This document shows positions 56,262 through 64,000 of a stretch of 64,000 nucleotides of DNA, in pieces. Both the position numbers and the translations under genes were made by a program. Each line of letters begins with the position of its first letter. The first letter of the stretch is position 1. Origin of the DNA: an uncultured Bacteroidales bacterium (GTDB lineage Bacteria; Bacteroidota; Bacteroidia; Bacteroidales; Paludibacteraceae); assembly GCA_900319105.1 (NCBI GenBank), contig ONND01000006.1:124001-188000 (forward strand), in the 5' to 3' direction. A model generated the notes under the pieces. That model was not told the DNA's origin, searched no databases, and saw only the letters and a list, made by a program, of their open reading frames with translations.

Positions 56262-56794
56262 TATTTAGCGCCAAGTTTGCGTAGCACTTGGTCGGAAATA
56301 TCTAATTTAGAGGACATATAGATGAGTGCCGGGTCGGCAGAGCGGTCTTTGATGACCTCAATGCGTTTCTCGTTCGCGATGTCCTGGATAGCCGTGTATA
56401 TCTCATCCTGGATGGGTTTGATCAGCGCCTCGCGCTTCTTGTATAACTCGCCGTCCTGACCGAAATACTTACGCTTCATATCAAGCACTTCCTGCTCTTT
56501 CTTCACGATCTCCTGTTCGCGTTGAGTGCGCATGGTTTCGGAGAGGAAGATCTGCTCGGTCTGATAGTTCGTCGCCATGACGCGAGCCTCCTGTTGCGCC
56601 GCATCAATCTCTTTCTGCCATCGTTTGGAGAGCATCGTCAACTGTTCATTCGCCTGCTCATACTGCGGCAGGTTCTTCAGGATATAGGACATATCGACAT
56701 AGGCTATCGGTTGGTCCTTTGCAAAAGCTGTGCCAAAAAGCAGCAAAGCTGCAATAATTAATAATGAATAATGATTAATGAATATTTTTTTCAT
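56261..56794 (-). CDS. OmpH/Skp-family periplasmic chaperone, first copy
   Basis: A 177-residue Skp-like protein: signal MKKIFINHYSLLIIAALLLF, cleaved near FGTAFA, then QPIAYVDMSYILKNLPQYEQ, a long charged helical hairpin (about 50-130; MRTQREQEIVKKEQEVLDMK) and DRSADPALIYMSSKLDISDQ. It likely escorts outer-membrane proteins to BamA, encoded just upstream. The polar-hydrophobic part of the signal (IFINHYSLLII) is encoded by a word array of ATTAATAATG units (56754-56785). Confidence 0.9.
   Translation of the reverse strand: MKKIFINHYSLLIIAALLLFGTAFAKDQPIAYVDMSYILKNLPQYEQANEQLTMLSKRWQKEIDAAQQEARVMATNYQTEQIFLSETMRTQREQEIVKKEQEVLDMKRKYFGQDGELYKKREALIKPIQDEIYTAIQDIANEKRIEVIKDRSADPALIYMSSKLDISDQVLRKLGAK
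56754..56785. repeat. Word array forming ompH signal peptide (AATGATTAAT type)
   Basis: AATTATTAAT, AATGAATA, ATGATTA, ATGAATA in tandem; on the coding strand FINHYSLLII at the start of the OmpH signal peptide. Confidence 0.65.
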
Positions 56795-56800
56795 ATATCT

Positions 56801-56887
56801 CTTTAAACTTTAAACTTTACACCGTACACTTTACACCGTACACTTTACACCGTACACTTTACACCGTACACTTTACACCGTACACCG
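56801..56887. repeat. Tandem array between bamA and ompH (5 x TTTACACCGTACAC)
   Basis: After TTAAACTTTAAAC, five perfect 14-bp copies of TTTACACCGTACAC run from 56816 to 56885, ending 5 bp before the bamA stop codon. The same unit occurs at 63151-63192 and, reversed, at 12201-12240. Confidence 0.95.
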
Positions 56888-56889
56888 AA

Positions 56890-59472
56890 TCAAAGATCCT
56901 GTCCCAATACAAAGTGGAACTGACTTCCGCTATACTGCTTGGAGCCGTTGATGTCGTCGAAACCCCAGCCCCAGTCCACACCGAGCAGACCGAACATAGG
57001 TAGGAAGACGCGTACGCCGACACCTGCGGACCGTTTGAGGTTGAACGGGTTGTACTCGCGTATGTCCGCAAAACAGTTACCGGCCTCCAAGAATCCGAGC
57101 ACCCAAATAGTTGCACTCTGCTCCAGGGTGATCGGGTAACGCAGCTCAACCGTATATTTATTATACACGTAGCCCATGTTACGCCCGTACGTGAGATCAT
57201 ACGGAGTGAGCGAACCGGCGGAGTAACCACGCATTGCTACGTACTCGTTCGAGTAACCCGACGAATAGCCCGACATCCCGTCACCACCCATATAGTAGGT
57301 CTCAAACGGAGACTTGGCGTACTTGTTGAAATAGCCCAAATAACCGAACTCGGCACGGGTCATGAGAACCAGTTTGCTGTCCTTGGTTAGCGGCGTGAAC
57401 ACTTTACCGGATAGTTTCCATTTATGGTACTCGATTAACTTGTAGCGCTCGTTAGCCGGCAACTCGGAGTAGTTCTTCTTGCTGAAAAGTGACCAGGGCG
57501 GCGTGATCTTCAGTCCTGCCACGAACTGCGAACCGCGACGGGTATAGATGGGGTTGTCGATAGACGAACGCGAGAGTTGCAACGACAGGGACAGGTTATG
57601 TGCCTTACCATTAGTAATCAGCAGGTATGGCCAGTCTTTCATCCAATAGAGCACATAACTCAACTCGGTATAGAAACTGAAATAGTCATCCGGCCATTTG
57701 AGTCGTTTACCGTATCCGATTGACACACCGATCTGGCGGATGAACTTATCCTTATCCGCCTCGGCCTCTGCCAACTGCTCGTAATAATTGGAGTTGCCGG
57801 AGTAGTAGTAATAATTGGAGTACGAGTTATAGAGGTTCTGGTACGCGCGCTGGTAACGGCTCGACCAACCGGTCTGGTTGTAGAAGAAGAAGCTCGCGCT
57901 CAGCTGGTTCGGTCGCTTGCCGCCTAACCACGGTTCAAGGAAGGAGAGCGATACCTGGGTGGAGTAGATACCGTTGGTACGCAGGTTAATAGAGAACGTC
58001 TGTCCCTCGCCCTGCGGCACGATTCGATAGGCTTTCTTGTTGAATAGGTTCTGGATAGCGAAGTTCGTGAACTTGAATCCGATCGAACCCGTGATACCGG
58101 TTGCTCCCCAACCGAGCGAGAACTCCACCTGGTCGCTGGATTTGGTCTCCAGCTGATAAGTGATGTCCACCGTTCCGTCTTCGGGGTTGGGCTGGATATC
58201 CGGCACGAGTTTCTCCTGATCGAAGTGACCCATCTGCGCTAACTCACGGAGCGAACGCATAATATCCGACTGCGAGTAGAGCTGGCCGGGCTTGGTGTAT
58301 AACTCACGGCGCACGACGTGCTCATAGACACGCGTGTTGCCGACGATATTGATCTGGTTGATCGTCGCCGGTTTTCCTTCGTACATACGCATCTCAAAAT
58401 CAATTGAGTCGTTTTCCACGTTTACCTCCACCGGCTCAACGTTGAAGAAGAGATAGCCGCGGTCGGTATAGAGCTTGCTGACCGCGTCGTCATCGGTCTG
58501 CAGACGGTCGTTCAAGGTCTTTAGGTTATATACATCGCCGGGTTTGACGCCGAGCGTAGCATCCAGCAACTCGTACGGATAGACGGTGTTGCCCACCCAT
58601 TTGATCGATCGGATGTAGTATTTGTCTCCTTCGCTGATGGTCATATAGACATCGACGCGGTTGGGGTTCTCGGGGTTCGGTACAACGCTGTCCGCTACGA
58701 TATAGGCGTCGCGATAACCGTATTCGTTGTATTTCTCGATGACGGCTTGCTTGTCTTTCTCGTATTCGGAGGTGACGAATTTCTTGGTTCGGAAGAGATT
58801 GACGATATCGTTATCGTTGGTCTTCTTCATCGCCTTGTTGATCTGGCGGTGGGTCAGGGCATGATTGCCGGTGATGTAGATCTTACCCACCTTGGTCTTT
58901 ACTTTCTTATCTACCGCAACGAGCACGCGTACGTATCCCGGATGGTCCGGGTCGGGCTTCTGTACGATATGCACTTCGGCGTTATGGAAACCTTTGTCGG
59001 CGTAGTACTTCTTAATGACCGTCTTGGCGTGGTCTTCTACGTTAGGCGTCATCTGACTGCCCTGACGGATACCGGACTTGATCTCAATGTCCTCACGCTC
59101 GCTTTTCTTCATCCCCTCGAATCGCACCTCGCTGATACGTGGACGTTGCGCCAACTCGATCACGAGCCAGACCTTGTTGCCTTCAAACTTGCTGGCCTTG
59201 ATCTTGACATTGGAGAACAAACCCTGTTTCCAGAACCGTTTGATGGCTTTGGTGATCTGCGGACCCGGTACTTCAATCTTATCGCCTACGGCCAAACCGG
59301 AGAAGCCGATGAGCACAAAATCCTCATAGCTCTCAGCCCCTTCTACCTTGATATCTGCTATCTCGTATGTCTTATGCGTCAAGCCATATTCGATGTCCTG
59401 CGCCCACACAGAACAAAAGACAGAGGACAAAAGACCAAAGACAAATATGTATATTAATCTCTTCACGTTCAA
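56890..59472 (-). CDS. bamA: Outer-membrane assembly factor BamA
   Basis: An 860-residue Omp85 protein that folds and inserts beta-barrel proteins. Signal peptide [19 protein letters not shown]; five POTRA domains over about 30-440 (for example [78 protein letters not shown]); then a 16-strand barrel. The conserved loop appears as [12 protein letters not shown] near 745, and the C-terminus ends [10 protein letters not shown] tyrosine/asparagine-rich loop ([18 protein letters not shown], near 555) is unusual. The signal peptide core is a word array (59411-59448). Flanking uppS overlaps by 4 bp; two ompH genes follow, the usual Bacteroidota order. Confidence 0.95.
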   Translation of the reverse strand: MNVKRLIYIFVFGLLSSVFCSVWAQDIEYGLTHKTYEIADIKVEGAESYEDFVLIGFSGLAVGDKIEVPGPQITKAIKRFWKQGLFSNVKIKASKFEGNKVWLVIELAQRPRISEVRFEGMKKSEREDIEIKSGIRQGSQMTPNVEDHAKTVIKKYYADKGFHNAEVHIVQKPDPDHPGYVRVLVAVDKKVKTKVGKIYITGNHALTHRQINKAMKKTNDNDIVNLFRTKKFVTSEYEKDKQAVIEKYNEYGYRDAYIVADSVVPNPENPNRVDVYMTISEGDKYYIRSIKWVGNTVYPYELLDATLGVKPGDVYNLKTLNDRLQTDDDAVSKLYTDRGYLFFNVEPVEVNVENDSIDFEMRMYEGKPATINQINIVGNTRVYEHVVRRELYTKPGQLYSQSDIMRSLRELAQMGHFDQEKLVPDIQPNPEDGTVDITYQLETKSSDQVEFSLGWGATGITGSIGFKFTNFAIQNLFNKKAYRIVPQGEGQTFSINLRTNGIYSTQVSLSFLEPWLGGKRPNQLSASFFFYNQTGWSSRYQRAYQNLYNSYSNYYYYSGNSNYYEQLAEAEADKDKFIRQIGVSIGYGKRLKWPDDYFSFYTELSYVLYWMKDWPYLLITNGKAHNLSLSLQLSRSSIDNPIYTRRGSQFVAGLKITPPWSLFSKKNYSELPANERYKLIEYHKWKLSGKVFTPLTKDSKLVLMTRAEFGYLGYFNKYAKSPFETYYMGGDGMSGYSSGYSNEYVAMRGYSAGSLTPYDLTYGRNMGYVYNKYTVELRYPITLEQSATIWVLGFLEAGNCFADIREYNPFNLKRSAGVGVRVFLPMFGLLGVDWGWGFDDINGSKQYSGSQFHFVLGQDL
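59411..59448. repeat. Word array forming bamA signal peptide (ACAAAAGACAGAGG type)
   Basis: ACAAAAGAC, AGAGGACAAAAGACC, AAAGACAAA in tandem; on the coding strand [13 protein letters not shown], the hydrophobic core of the BamA signal peptide. Confidence 0.75.
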
Positions 59473-60212
59473 TGCTTTACTTGTTCACTCGTTTTGCCAA
59501 ATCGACGTTCGCGTTTCTGATAGTCCACTATGGCTTTGTAGAACTCTTCTTCGCTGAATTCCGGCCATAAGCAGTCGGTAAAATATAACTCACTATAAGC
59601 CAGTTGCCAGAGCAGGAAATTGCTGATGCGATATTCTCCGCTGGTACGGATCAGCAGATCAGGATCCGGCATCTCGCGGGTCGTCATGAGCGACGAGACG
59701 AGCTGCTCATTGATGTCCTCTGCCCGCAAATCACCTGCCTGCGCGCGACGAACAGCCTCACGAACAGCTTCCGTGATTTCCCATCGGGCCGAATAACTCA
59801 GCGCGATAACCATCGTCAGACCCGTGTTATGGCTGGTCTCGGCGATACAGCCTAAGAATTTCTGACGCGTACCTTCCGGCAGACGCTCGATATCGCCGAT
59901 AGTCTGCAGACGGACGTTGTTGTTCATCAGCGTCGGAGTCTCCTTCACGATCGTATCGACGAGCAGCGTCATCAGGGCATCTACTTCCTCTTTCGGTCGG
60001 TTCCAGTTCTCCGTAGAAAACGTGTATAGTGTCAGATATTCGATCCCTAACTTCGTGGCTGCAACCGTGATATTATGCACGGTTTGAACGCCTTGCTTAT
60101 GGCCGAACATACGTGCCAGGCCTTGTTTCTTCGCCCACCGGCCATTACCGTCCATTATGATGGCGATATGTCGTGGCAAGCGCTCGCTGTCTATTTGTGA
60201 CTTATAATCCAT
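59469..60212 (-). CDS. uppS: Isoprenyl (undecaprenyl diphosphate) synthase
   Basis: A 247-residue cis-prenyltransferase making the undecaprenyl diphosphate carrier for peptidoglycan and surface polysaccharides. Catalytic aspartate in [17 protein letters not shown] (Asp 21), [15 protein letters not shown] near 60-74, and [19 protein letters not shown] near 195-213, the allylic and isopentenyl substrate sites. The stop overlaps bamA by 4 bp. It follows the DUF6089 gene by 9 bp. The order DUF6089-uppS-bamA-ompH-ompH is a conserved envelope unit in Bacteroidota. Confidence 0.95.
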   Translation of the reverse strand: MDYKSQIDSERLPRHIAIIMDGNGRWAKKQGLARMFGHKQGVQTVHNITVAATKLGIEYLTLYTFSTENWNRPKEEVDALMTLLVDTIVKETPTLMNNNVRLQTIGDIERLPEGTRQKFLGCIAETSHNTGLTMVIALSYSARWEITEAVREAVRRAQAGDLRAEDINEQLVSSLMTTREMPDPDLLIRTSGEYRISNFLLWQLAYSELYFTDCLWPEFSEEEFYKAIVDYQKRERRFGKTSEQVKH

Positions 60213-60221
60213 ATTCTGTTT

Positions 60222-60944
60222 TTAATAGGTGTTGCATACGCGGCAGGGGTTCTTCGCACGGGCGAACTCGAAGACGATACCTACGGTAAACATACCCGTC
60301 AGGTCGCAGTTCATCCAGTTCCAGCCGTTCAGCTGATGTTTGTTGTCCAACTCGTCACGCAGTTCCAGACGGTCGGTCATGTAGATATTATGCTGCCAGG
60401 CGATGTTGAGTCCCACCTGCTCGTGAAATTTCCATTTGAAGCCGATACCGAGGGGGATATAGGCTCCTGCGCGAAGACCGCTCTTCCCGACACCGATCGC
60501 ACTGGCACCGATGCCTAAGAAGATATACGGCGTGTAGGGACGGATACGTTTGTCGAAGCGGTTGGCTGTTCCGAAGCGGAAGAAATTGAACTCCGCCATG
60601 ACGTCCACGTTGATCAGTTGGGTCTGCCATTTGGTGGACAGTTTCTCGCCGCGGATCGTGTAATCGTGACCCGTGATACGCTGACCCGACACTTTTGCTT
60701 GAATCGCCCAGCGCTTGGTGAATTTATACCGGAAATGGATGCCGTACGCCTCACGAGGGTTCATGAAAATATGATGCGTAGCGTCACCGACGTAGTACCC
60801 GAAACCGCCCTGTAAACCGATTTCGCAGAGGTACGGCATACCATTCGTCTGCTGGCCGTAGAGTGGCGTGAGACGCAGGGTGAACGGCGCAAGAAGCACG
60901 ATCCACAATCCGATTAGTCTGTATATGTTTCTTTCAATGTTCAT
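60222..60944 (-). CDS. DUF6089-like outer-membrane beta-barrel protein
   Basis: A 240-residue exported protein with signal NIYRLIGLWIVLLAPF and a barrel of alternating strands: CEIGLQGGFGYYVGDATHHI, YGIHFRYKFTKRWAIQAKVS, YTPYIFLGIGASAIGVGK, VGLNIAWQHNIYMTD, and FTVGIVFEFARAK at the end. Members of this family lie beside uppS and bamA in Bacteroidota; their function is unknown, but a role in outer-membrane biogenesis is plausible from position. Part of the signal (TLRLTPL) is encoded by a loose CACCCTGCGTCTCACGCCAC word run. Confidence 0.85.
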   Translation of the reverse strand: MNIERNIYRLIGLWIVLLAPFTLRLTPLYGQQTNGMPYLCEIGLQGGFGYYVGDATHHIFMNPREAYGIHFRYKFTKRWAIQAKVSGQRITGHDYTIRGEKLSTKWQTQLINVDVMAEFNFFRFGTANRFDKRIRPYTPYIFLGIGASAIGVGKSGLRAGAYIPLGIGFKWKFHEQVGLNIAWQHNIYMTDRLELRDELDNKHQLNGWNWMNCDLTGMFTVGIVFEFARAKNPCRVCNTY

Positions 60945-60954
60945 TTATCAATAT

Positions 60955-62322
60955 TCAATTGCCGGCTTTGATCAAAAGGCGAAATGCGTCCGTCACTCTT
61001 CTTACCGGTACGATAGTTATCGTAAACCGCTTGCTATCTACTTTGTTGTCCGCCGGAATAAGGATGCGTTGGAATCCGAGTTTCTGCGCTTCGGCGATAC
61101 GTTGCTCAATGCGGTTGACCGGACGGATCTCACCCGCTAGTCCCACTTCGCCGCAAAGGCACGTGGCGGCATCCAACGCGATATCCATGTTACTGCTCAG
61201 CACGGCCGCTAATACCGCAAGGTCGATAGCCGGATCTTGCACACGCAGACCGCCGGCGATATTGAGGAACACATCTTTCTGCAGCAGTTTGAAACCCACG
61301 CGTTTCTCCAATACAGCGAGCAGCATATTGAGTCGTCTGCCGTCAAAACCGGTGGACGAACGTTGCGGTGTGCCGTAAGCGGCAGAGGATACCAGAGCTT
61401 GCACCTCAATCAGGAACGGACGAACGCCTTCTACTGCTGCCGCGATAGAGATGCCCGACAACCCTTCGCGAGCCGTCGAGAGCAGTAACTCTGACGGATT
61501 AGTCACCTCGCGCAGACCGTTCTGCTGCATCTCATAAATGCCTAACTCGGCGGTCGAACCGAAACGGTTCTTCTGAGCCCGCAGGATGCGGTACATATTA
61601 TGTTGGTCGCCTTCGAACTGAAGGACGGTATCTACGATATGCTCTAATACCTTCGGTCCGGCGAGCGAACCCTCCTTGTTGATATGACCGATGATGAAGA
61701 AGGGTATATTACGTGTCTTGGCGAACTCTAAGATCCGTGCAGCACACTCGCGCACTTGGCTGAGGCTGCCGATAGAAGCATCGATCGCTTCGGTGCCTAT
61801 CGTCTGGATCGAATCGACCACAACGATCTCCGGCTCGATCTCTTTGACCTGATCTAAGATACGTTCCAGCGAAGTCTCGGAAGAAATGAACAGGTTCTCT
61901 GCATTGCCTGCCAGGCGTTCCGCCCGTAGTTTGAGTTGCCGTACGCTTTCTTCGCCCGAGGCGTAGAACGTCTTCCGTTCGCCTTGCTGCATCAGCACTT
62001 GCAACGCTAAGGTCGATTTGCCGATTCCCGGTTCGCCGCCCAAGAGAACCAAACTGCCGGGCACAAGTCCGCCGCCCAACACGCGGTTCAACTCTCCATT
62101 ATGCATGTCGATTTGCATCTCTTCGCTTGCCACTACATCCTGCAGTTTTTGTGGGGCTGTGACGCCGGAACGTAGCCCCCTCCCTTGTGGGGAGGGATGG
62201 GGAGAGGTTTTTATTTCCTCCTCATACGTACCCCATTCGCCACAGACCGGACAGCGACCTAACATCTGCGGAGCTTTAGCGCCGCAGGACGAACATACAT
62301 ATTGAATCGTTGCCTTTGCCAT
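60955..62322 (-). CDS. radA: DNA repair protein RadA
   Basis: A 455-residue RecA-like protein that helps branch migration in recombination. N-terminal zinc finger CSSCGAKAPQMLGRCPVCGE, then the ATPase: GGEPGIGKSTLALQ near 95, VDSIQTIG near 170, the RadA-specific KNRFGS near 252, and a C-terminal Lon-protease-like domain (GGLRVQDPAIDLAVLAAVLS). Between the zinc finger and ATPase lies an in-frame copy of the GC-rich dispersed repeat, encoding TSPHPSPQGRGLRSG (about 38-52). The start is the second of two Met codons. The gene lies 6 bp after rnz on the same strand. Confidence 0.94.
   Translation of the reverse strand: MAKATIQYVCSSCGAKAPQMLGRCPVCGEWGTYEEEIKTSPHPSPQGRGLRSGVTAPQKLQDVVASEEMQIDMHNGELNRVLGGGLVPGSLVLLGGEPGIGKSTLALQVLMQQGERKTFYASGEESVRQLKLRAERLAGNAENLFISSETSLERILDQVKEIEPEIVVVDSIQTIGTEAIDASIGSLSQVRECAARILEFAKTRNIPFFIIGHINKEGSLAGPKVLEHIVDTVLQFEGDQHNMYRILRAQKNRFGSTAELGIYEMQQNGLREVTNPSELLLSTAREGLSGISIAAAVEGVRPFLIEVQALVSSAAYGTPQRSSTGFDGRRLNMLLAVLEKRVGFKLLQKDVFLNIAGGLRVQDPAIDLAVLAAVLSSNMDIALDAATCLCGEVGLAGEIRPVNRIEQRIAEAQKLGFQRILIPADNKVDSKRFTITIVPVRRVTDAFRLLIKAGN
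62175..62209. repeat. Dispersed GC-rich repeat in radA (encodes PHPSPQGR)
   Basis: CCCCCTCCCTTGTGGGGAGG followed by GATGGGGAGAGG, nearly identical to 23296-23330 in chrA and read in the same frame. Confidence 0.85.
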
Positions 62323-62325
62323 CAA

Positions 62326-62350
62326 CTGTCAAATCTCAAATGTCAGATTC
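62326..62350. repeat. Word array at rnz stop codon (TCAAATCTCAAATG type)
   Basis: CAACTGTCAAATCTCAAATG, TCAGATTCTC: words of the ATTTGA family. On the minus strand it encodes the last residues (LTFEI) and the TGA stop of rnz. Confidence 0.6.
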
Positions 62351-63138
62351 TCTTCCGCAAGAACGCAGTTCTCGAAGATAGGCTTCGCTTCTTGCAGGAA
62401 AAGACTATGGTCTTCCACACGTGCCGAGTAGTGGCCGAGGATCAGTTTGCCTACGTTCGCCTTTTTGGCGATCGTAGCGGCATCGGCTGCCGTCGAGTGC
62501 TTCACCTCTTTGCTGCGTGCCGCCATCGACTGCAGGAACGTGGACTCGTGATACAGTGTATCGACGCCTTCGATGATAGGCACGATCTTCTCGCTATACA
62601 TCGTGTCTGTGCAGTAAGCATAGCGTTTACGCGTCTCGTAATCAAACGAACCGTCTTCTCTCTTCACGCGGTGCGTCTCCTTGAATAGAAAACCGCAGGT
62701 CGGCACGCCGTGCTTGAGCGGAATAGTCTCCACACTCACCGTCCGGTCCTCAAAGATGACCTCGTGCTTGCGTGGGTTGATGGGGTGGAAAATGATCTCG
62801 TACTGCCTGTCGTTCGCGTGGTACTCCAACAGCGGAGTCAGCAGTTTCTCCAGATCCTTATGCGCATAGATATGCATCGGCTGCGTGCGCTTGAGCATTC
62901 CCAACGTCGTCAGCAGTCCGATCAGACCGAAACAGTGGTCACCATGCAAATGAGTAATGAAAATGTTATACAGACGCGAGGTGTGAACCCCGAGTTTCTG
63001 CATCGTCAGAATCATTCCTTCTCCGCAGTCCACGAGAAACGACTTGTCGCACAACTCCACCAACTGCCCCGAAGGGGAAGTGGTCTTTGTCGGCTTTGCG
63101 CTTCCGCAGCCTAATATGGTTACCTTTGCGTCACTCAC
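62329..63138 (-). CDS. rnz: Ribonuclease Z
   Basis: A 269-residue metallo-beta-lactamase-fold endonuclease that trims tRNA 3' ends, needed here because the tRNA-Ser gene lacks an encoded CCA. The zinc motif FITHLHGDHCFGLIGLL is near residues 60-76, with later ligands in YCTDTMYSEK (near 176), YHESTF near 195 and LGHYSARVED near 238. The N-terminal KVTILGCGSAKPT is typical. The last codons and stop fall in a word array. It starts 41 bp after the DUF4954-like gene across a TTTACACCGTACAC-type array. Confidence 0.92.
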   Translation of the reverse strand: MSDAKVTILGCGSAKPTKTTSPSGQLVELCDKSFLVDCGEGMILTMQKLGVHTSRLYNIFITHLHGDHCFGLIGLLTTLGMLKRTQPMHIYAHKDLEKLLTPLLEYHANDRQYEIIFHPINPRKHEVIFEDRTVSVETIPLKHGVPTCGFLFKETHRVKREDGSFDYETRKRYAYCTDTMYSEKIVPIIEGVDTLYHESTFLQSMAARSKEVKHSTAADAATIAKKANVGKLILGHYSARVEDHSLFLQEAKPIFENCVLAEENLTFEI

Positions 63139-63141
63139 AAT

Positions 63142-63193
63142 ACTTTACACTTTACACCGTACACCTTACACCGTACACCTTACACCGTACACA
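63142..63193. repeat. Tandem array between rnz and DUF4954-like gene (YTTACACCGTACAC)
   Basis: After CTTTACAC, three copies of the 14-bp unit YTTACACCGTACAC (63151-63192). The stop codon and the last three codons of the gene at 63180 (CTV) are made from this unit on the minus strand. Confidence 0.92.
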
Positions 63194-63998
63194 ACTTAGC
63201 CAATACTCGGTCGCCTAATTGAGTCTTTTTCTCGATGTGCTCAAGCACGGCTTTGACGAACGAGTTGGACTCAAAACTGCCGCGTACTTCTTCGAAATCA
63301 GCTTCCGCCTGTTCGCGGTCGCCATCTACGCCGAAGCCCGTCTGGCTGTTGAGGTCGAACTCCTTGCGCGCATCGTCATATACCATCTTGTCGAGGCTCA
63401 CTACGGCGGTCTTCCATTCTTCAACAGCTCGGCGCACTTGTTCAATCGTTACCTCTTCGACCTTGCAACCCCATACCTGCTCTAATTTATCGCAAGCCCA
63501 GGTCCACTCGTACGAGTAGTAGTTGACGTGTATCTGTACCAGACGGTTCTGGATATCCTCCAGACTCATCTTCCCATCCTCGATATCGTTCAACAGAAGG
63601 GTCACTTCGTTCTTAGGCGCGATCAGTCCTGCCAGATCTACCCAATCGCCCAAACCGCTTTTTGTATCCGGACGCAGGACTGCGCGCATCTCCTCTACGT
63701 TCTTCCATTCGCGCTGTTCCAGACGGCTGATAAGACTGTTGCCGAGAAATTTCTGAATACCGATAGTGTATAGCTGTACGCCGTGCTTGAGCGAACTGTT
63801 ACGGATTTTGCAGTTCTTATAACCGTAGAACTCCGTGTTCTCGCCGCTCAGCGTCACTAACTCGTTCAAGATCTCACGTCCACGCCACATTTTTTGGACC
63901 GTATAAGGACTCAGCAGGTTGAAATTGATCTGGTCGAGCTTATGCGGATCTTTGCGGTTGTCACGTTTCGGCCATTTCTGTGCGTCACGGATCGTTCC
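63180..63998 (-). CDS. DUF4954-like protein, 5' partial
   Basis: The frame is open to the window edge on the minus strand, so the N-terminal part is missing; at least 272 residues are visible. DAQKWPKRDNRKDPHKLDQI, FNLLSPYTVQKMWRGREILN and LKHGVQLYTIGIQKFLGN resemble DUF4954 proteins of Bacteroidota, whose larger N-terminal part is usually a left-handed beta-helix of the acyltransferase type. The helical C-terminus (NYYSYEWTWACDKLEQVWG) completes the match. Function unknown. It is the first visible gene of the envelope cluster and ends inside a TTTACACCGTACAC-type array. Confidence 0.75.
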   Translation of the reverse strand, partial: GTIRDAQKWPKRDNRKDPHKLDQINFNLLSPYTVQKMWRGREILNELVTLSGENTEFYGYKNCKIRNSSLKHGVQLYTIGIQKFLGNSLISRLEQREWKNVEEMRAVLRPDTKSGLGDWVDLAGLIAPKNEVTLLLNDIEDGKMSLEDIQNRLVQIHVNYYSYEWTWACDKLEQVWGCKVEEVTIEQVRRAVEEWKTAVVSLDKMVYDDARKEFDLNSQTGFGVDGDREQAEADFEEVRGSFESNSFVKAVLEHIEKKTQLGDRVLAKLCTV

Positions 63999-64000
63999 TA

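Noticed and set aside
56801..56887. CRISPR array
   Set aside because: The 14-bp units are directly adjacent with no spacers, and no cas gene is nearby.

Overview
The window looks like a piece of a Bacteroidales (Bacteroidota) chromosome, most likely from an uncultured host-associated lineage. The grounds are a uniform promoter type (TTTG, exactly 20 nt, TAnnTTTG, as in Bacteroides vegetative promoters), paired OmpH/Skp genes beside a BamA with tyrosine-rich loops, ExbB/ExbD with an extra four-helix protein, DUF6089 and DUF4954-type proteins, lipoproteins with Fn3-like repeats, and a giant beta-helix protein ending in a type IX-secretion-like tail. No transposase, integrase, phage gene or CRISPR array was found.

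Layout. 1-11.7 kb: one giant, 5'-truncated secreted beta-helix protein. 11.6-24.4 kb: housekeeping genes (recX, prmC, ribD, a thioredoxin, a CPA1 antiporter, an SDR epimerase, a DEAD-box helicase, an RsmF-like rRNA methyltransferase, a UvrD/PcrA helicase, a split chromate transporter, udk). 24.5-28.3 kb: tRNA-Ser(GGA), an exbB/exbD operon whose second exbD is broken, and two lipoproteins. 28.3-35 kb: a GDSL esterase, an RluA-type synthase, a PnuC-like transporter, rpmE, the rpsF-rpsR-rplI operon and a type I pullulanase. 35-39.1 kb: a disturbed region in which uvrB has lost its P-loop region and a second copy of its 5' end is fused to the 3' half of a sulfatase-modifying-factor (FGE) gene. 39.1-52.1 kb: a long minus-strand unit of LPP20-like periplasmic proteins, two related Fn3-repeat lipoproteins, a 62-residue peptide with a Tyr-Ser-Asp repeat tail, a small membrane protein and a radical SAM/SPASM enzyme; its promoter is followed by a ~400-nt leader holding a rod-shaped RNA. 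52.2-64 kb: a minus-strand envelope cluster (DUF4954, rnz, radA, DUF6089, uppS, bamA, two ompH, a small ORF, an MFS carrier, murF, a coiled-coil protein).

The best candidate for a new system is the end of the 39.1-41 kb unit: the peptide, membrane protein and radical SAM/SPASM genes are tightly packed and look like a RiPP cassette, with YSD/YGD triplets resembling substrates of three-residue cyclophane-forming enzymes. This is inference from gene context and sequence pattern only.

Two further genome-wide patterns stand out. First, more than 20 'word arrays' (imperfect tandem runs of 7-14 bp words such as AACTTTC, ATTTGAA, TTTACACCGTACAC, CCTAGG) lie between genes and also inside genes, where they form linkers, stop codons and the hydrophobic cores of several signal peptides. 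Second, a ~45-nt hairpin element occurs twice with both stems changed in compensating ways. Three frameshifting deletions in otherwise well conserved genes (two in uvrB copies, one in exbD) may be biological or assembly-related and should be treated with care.
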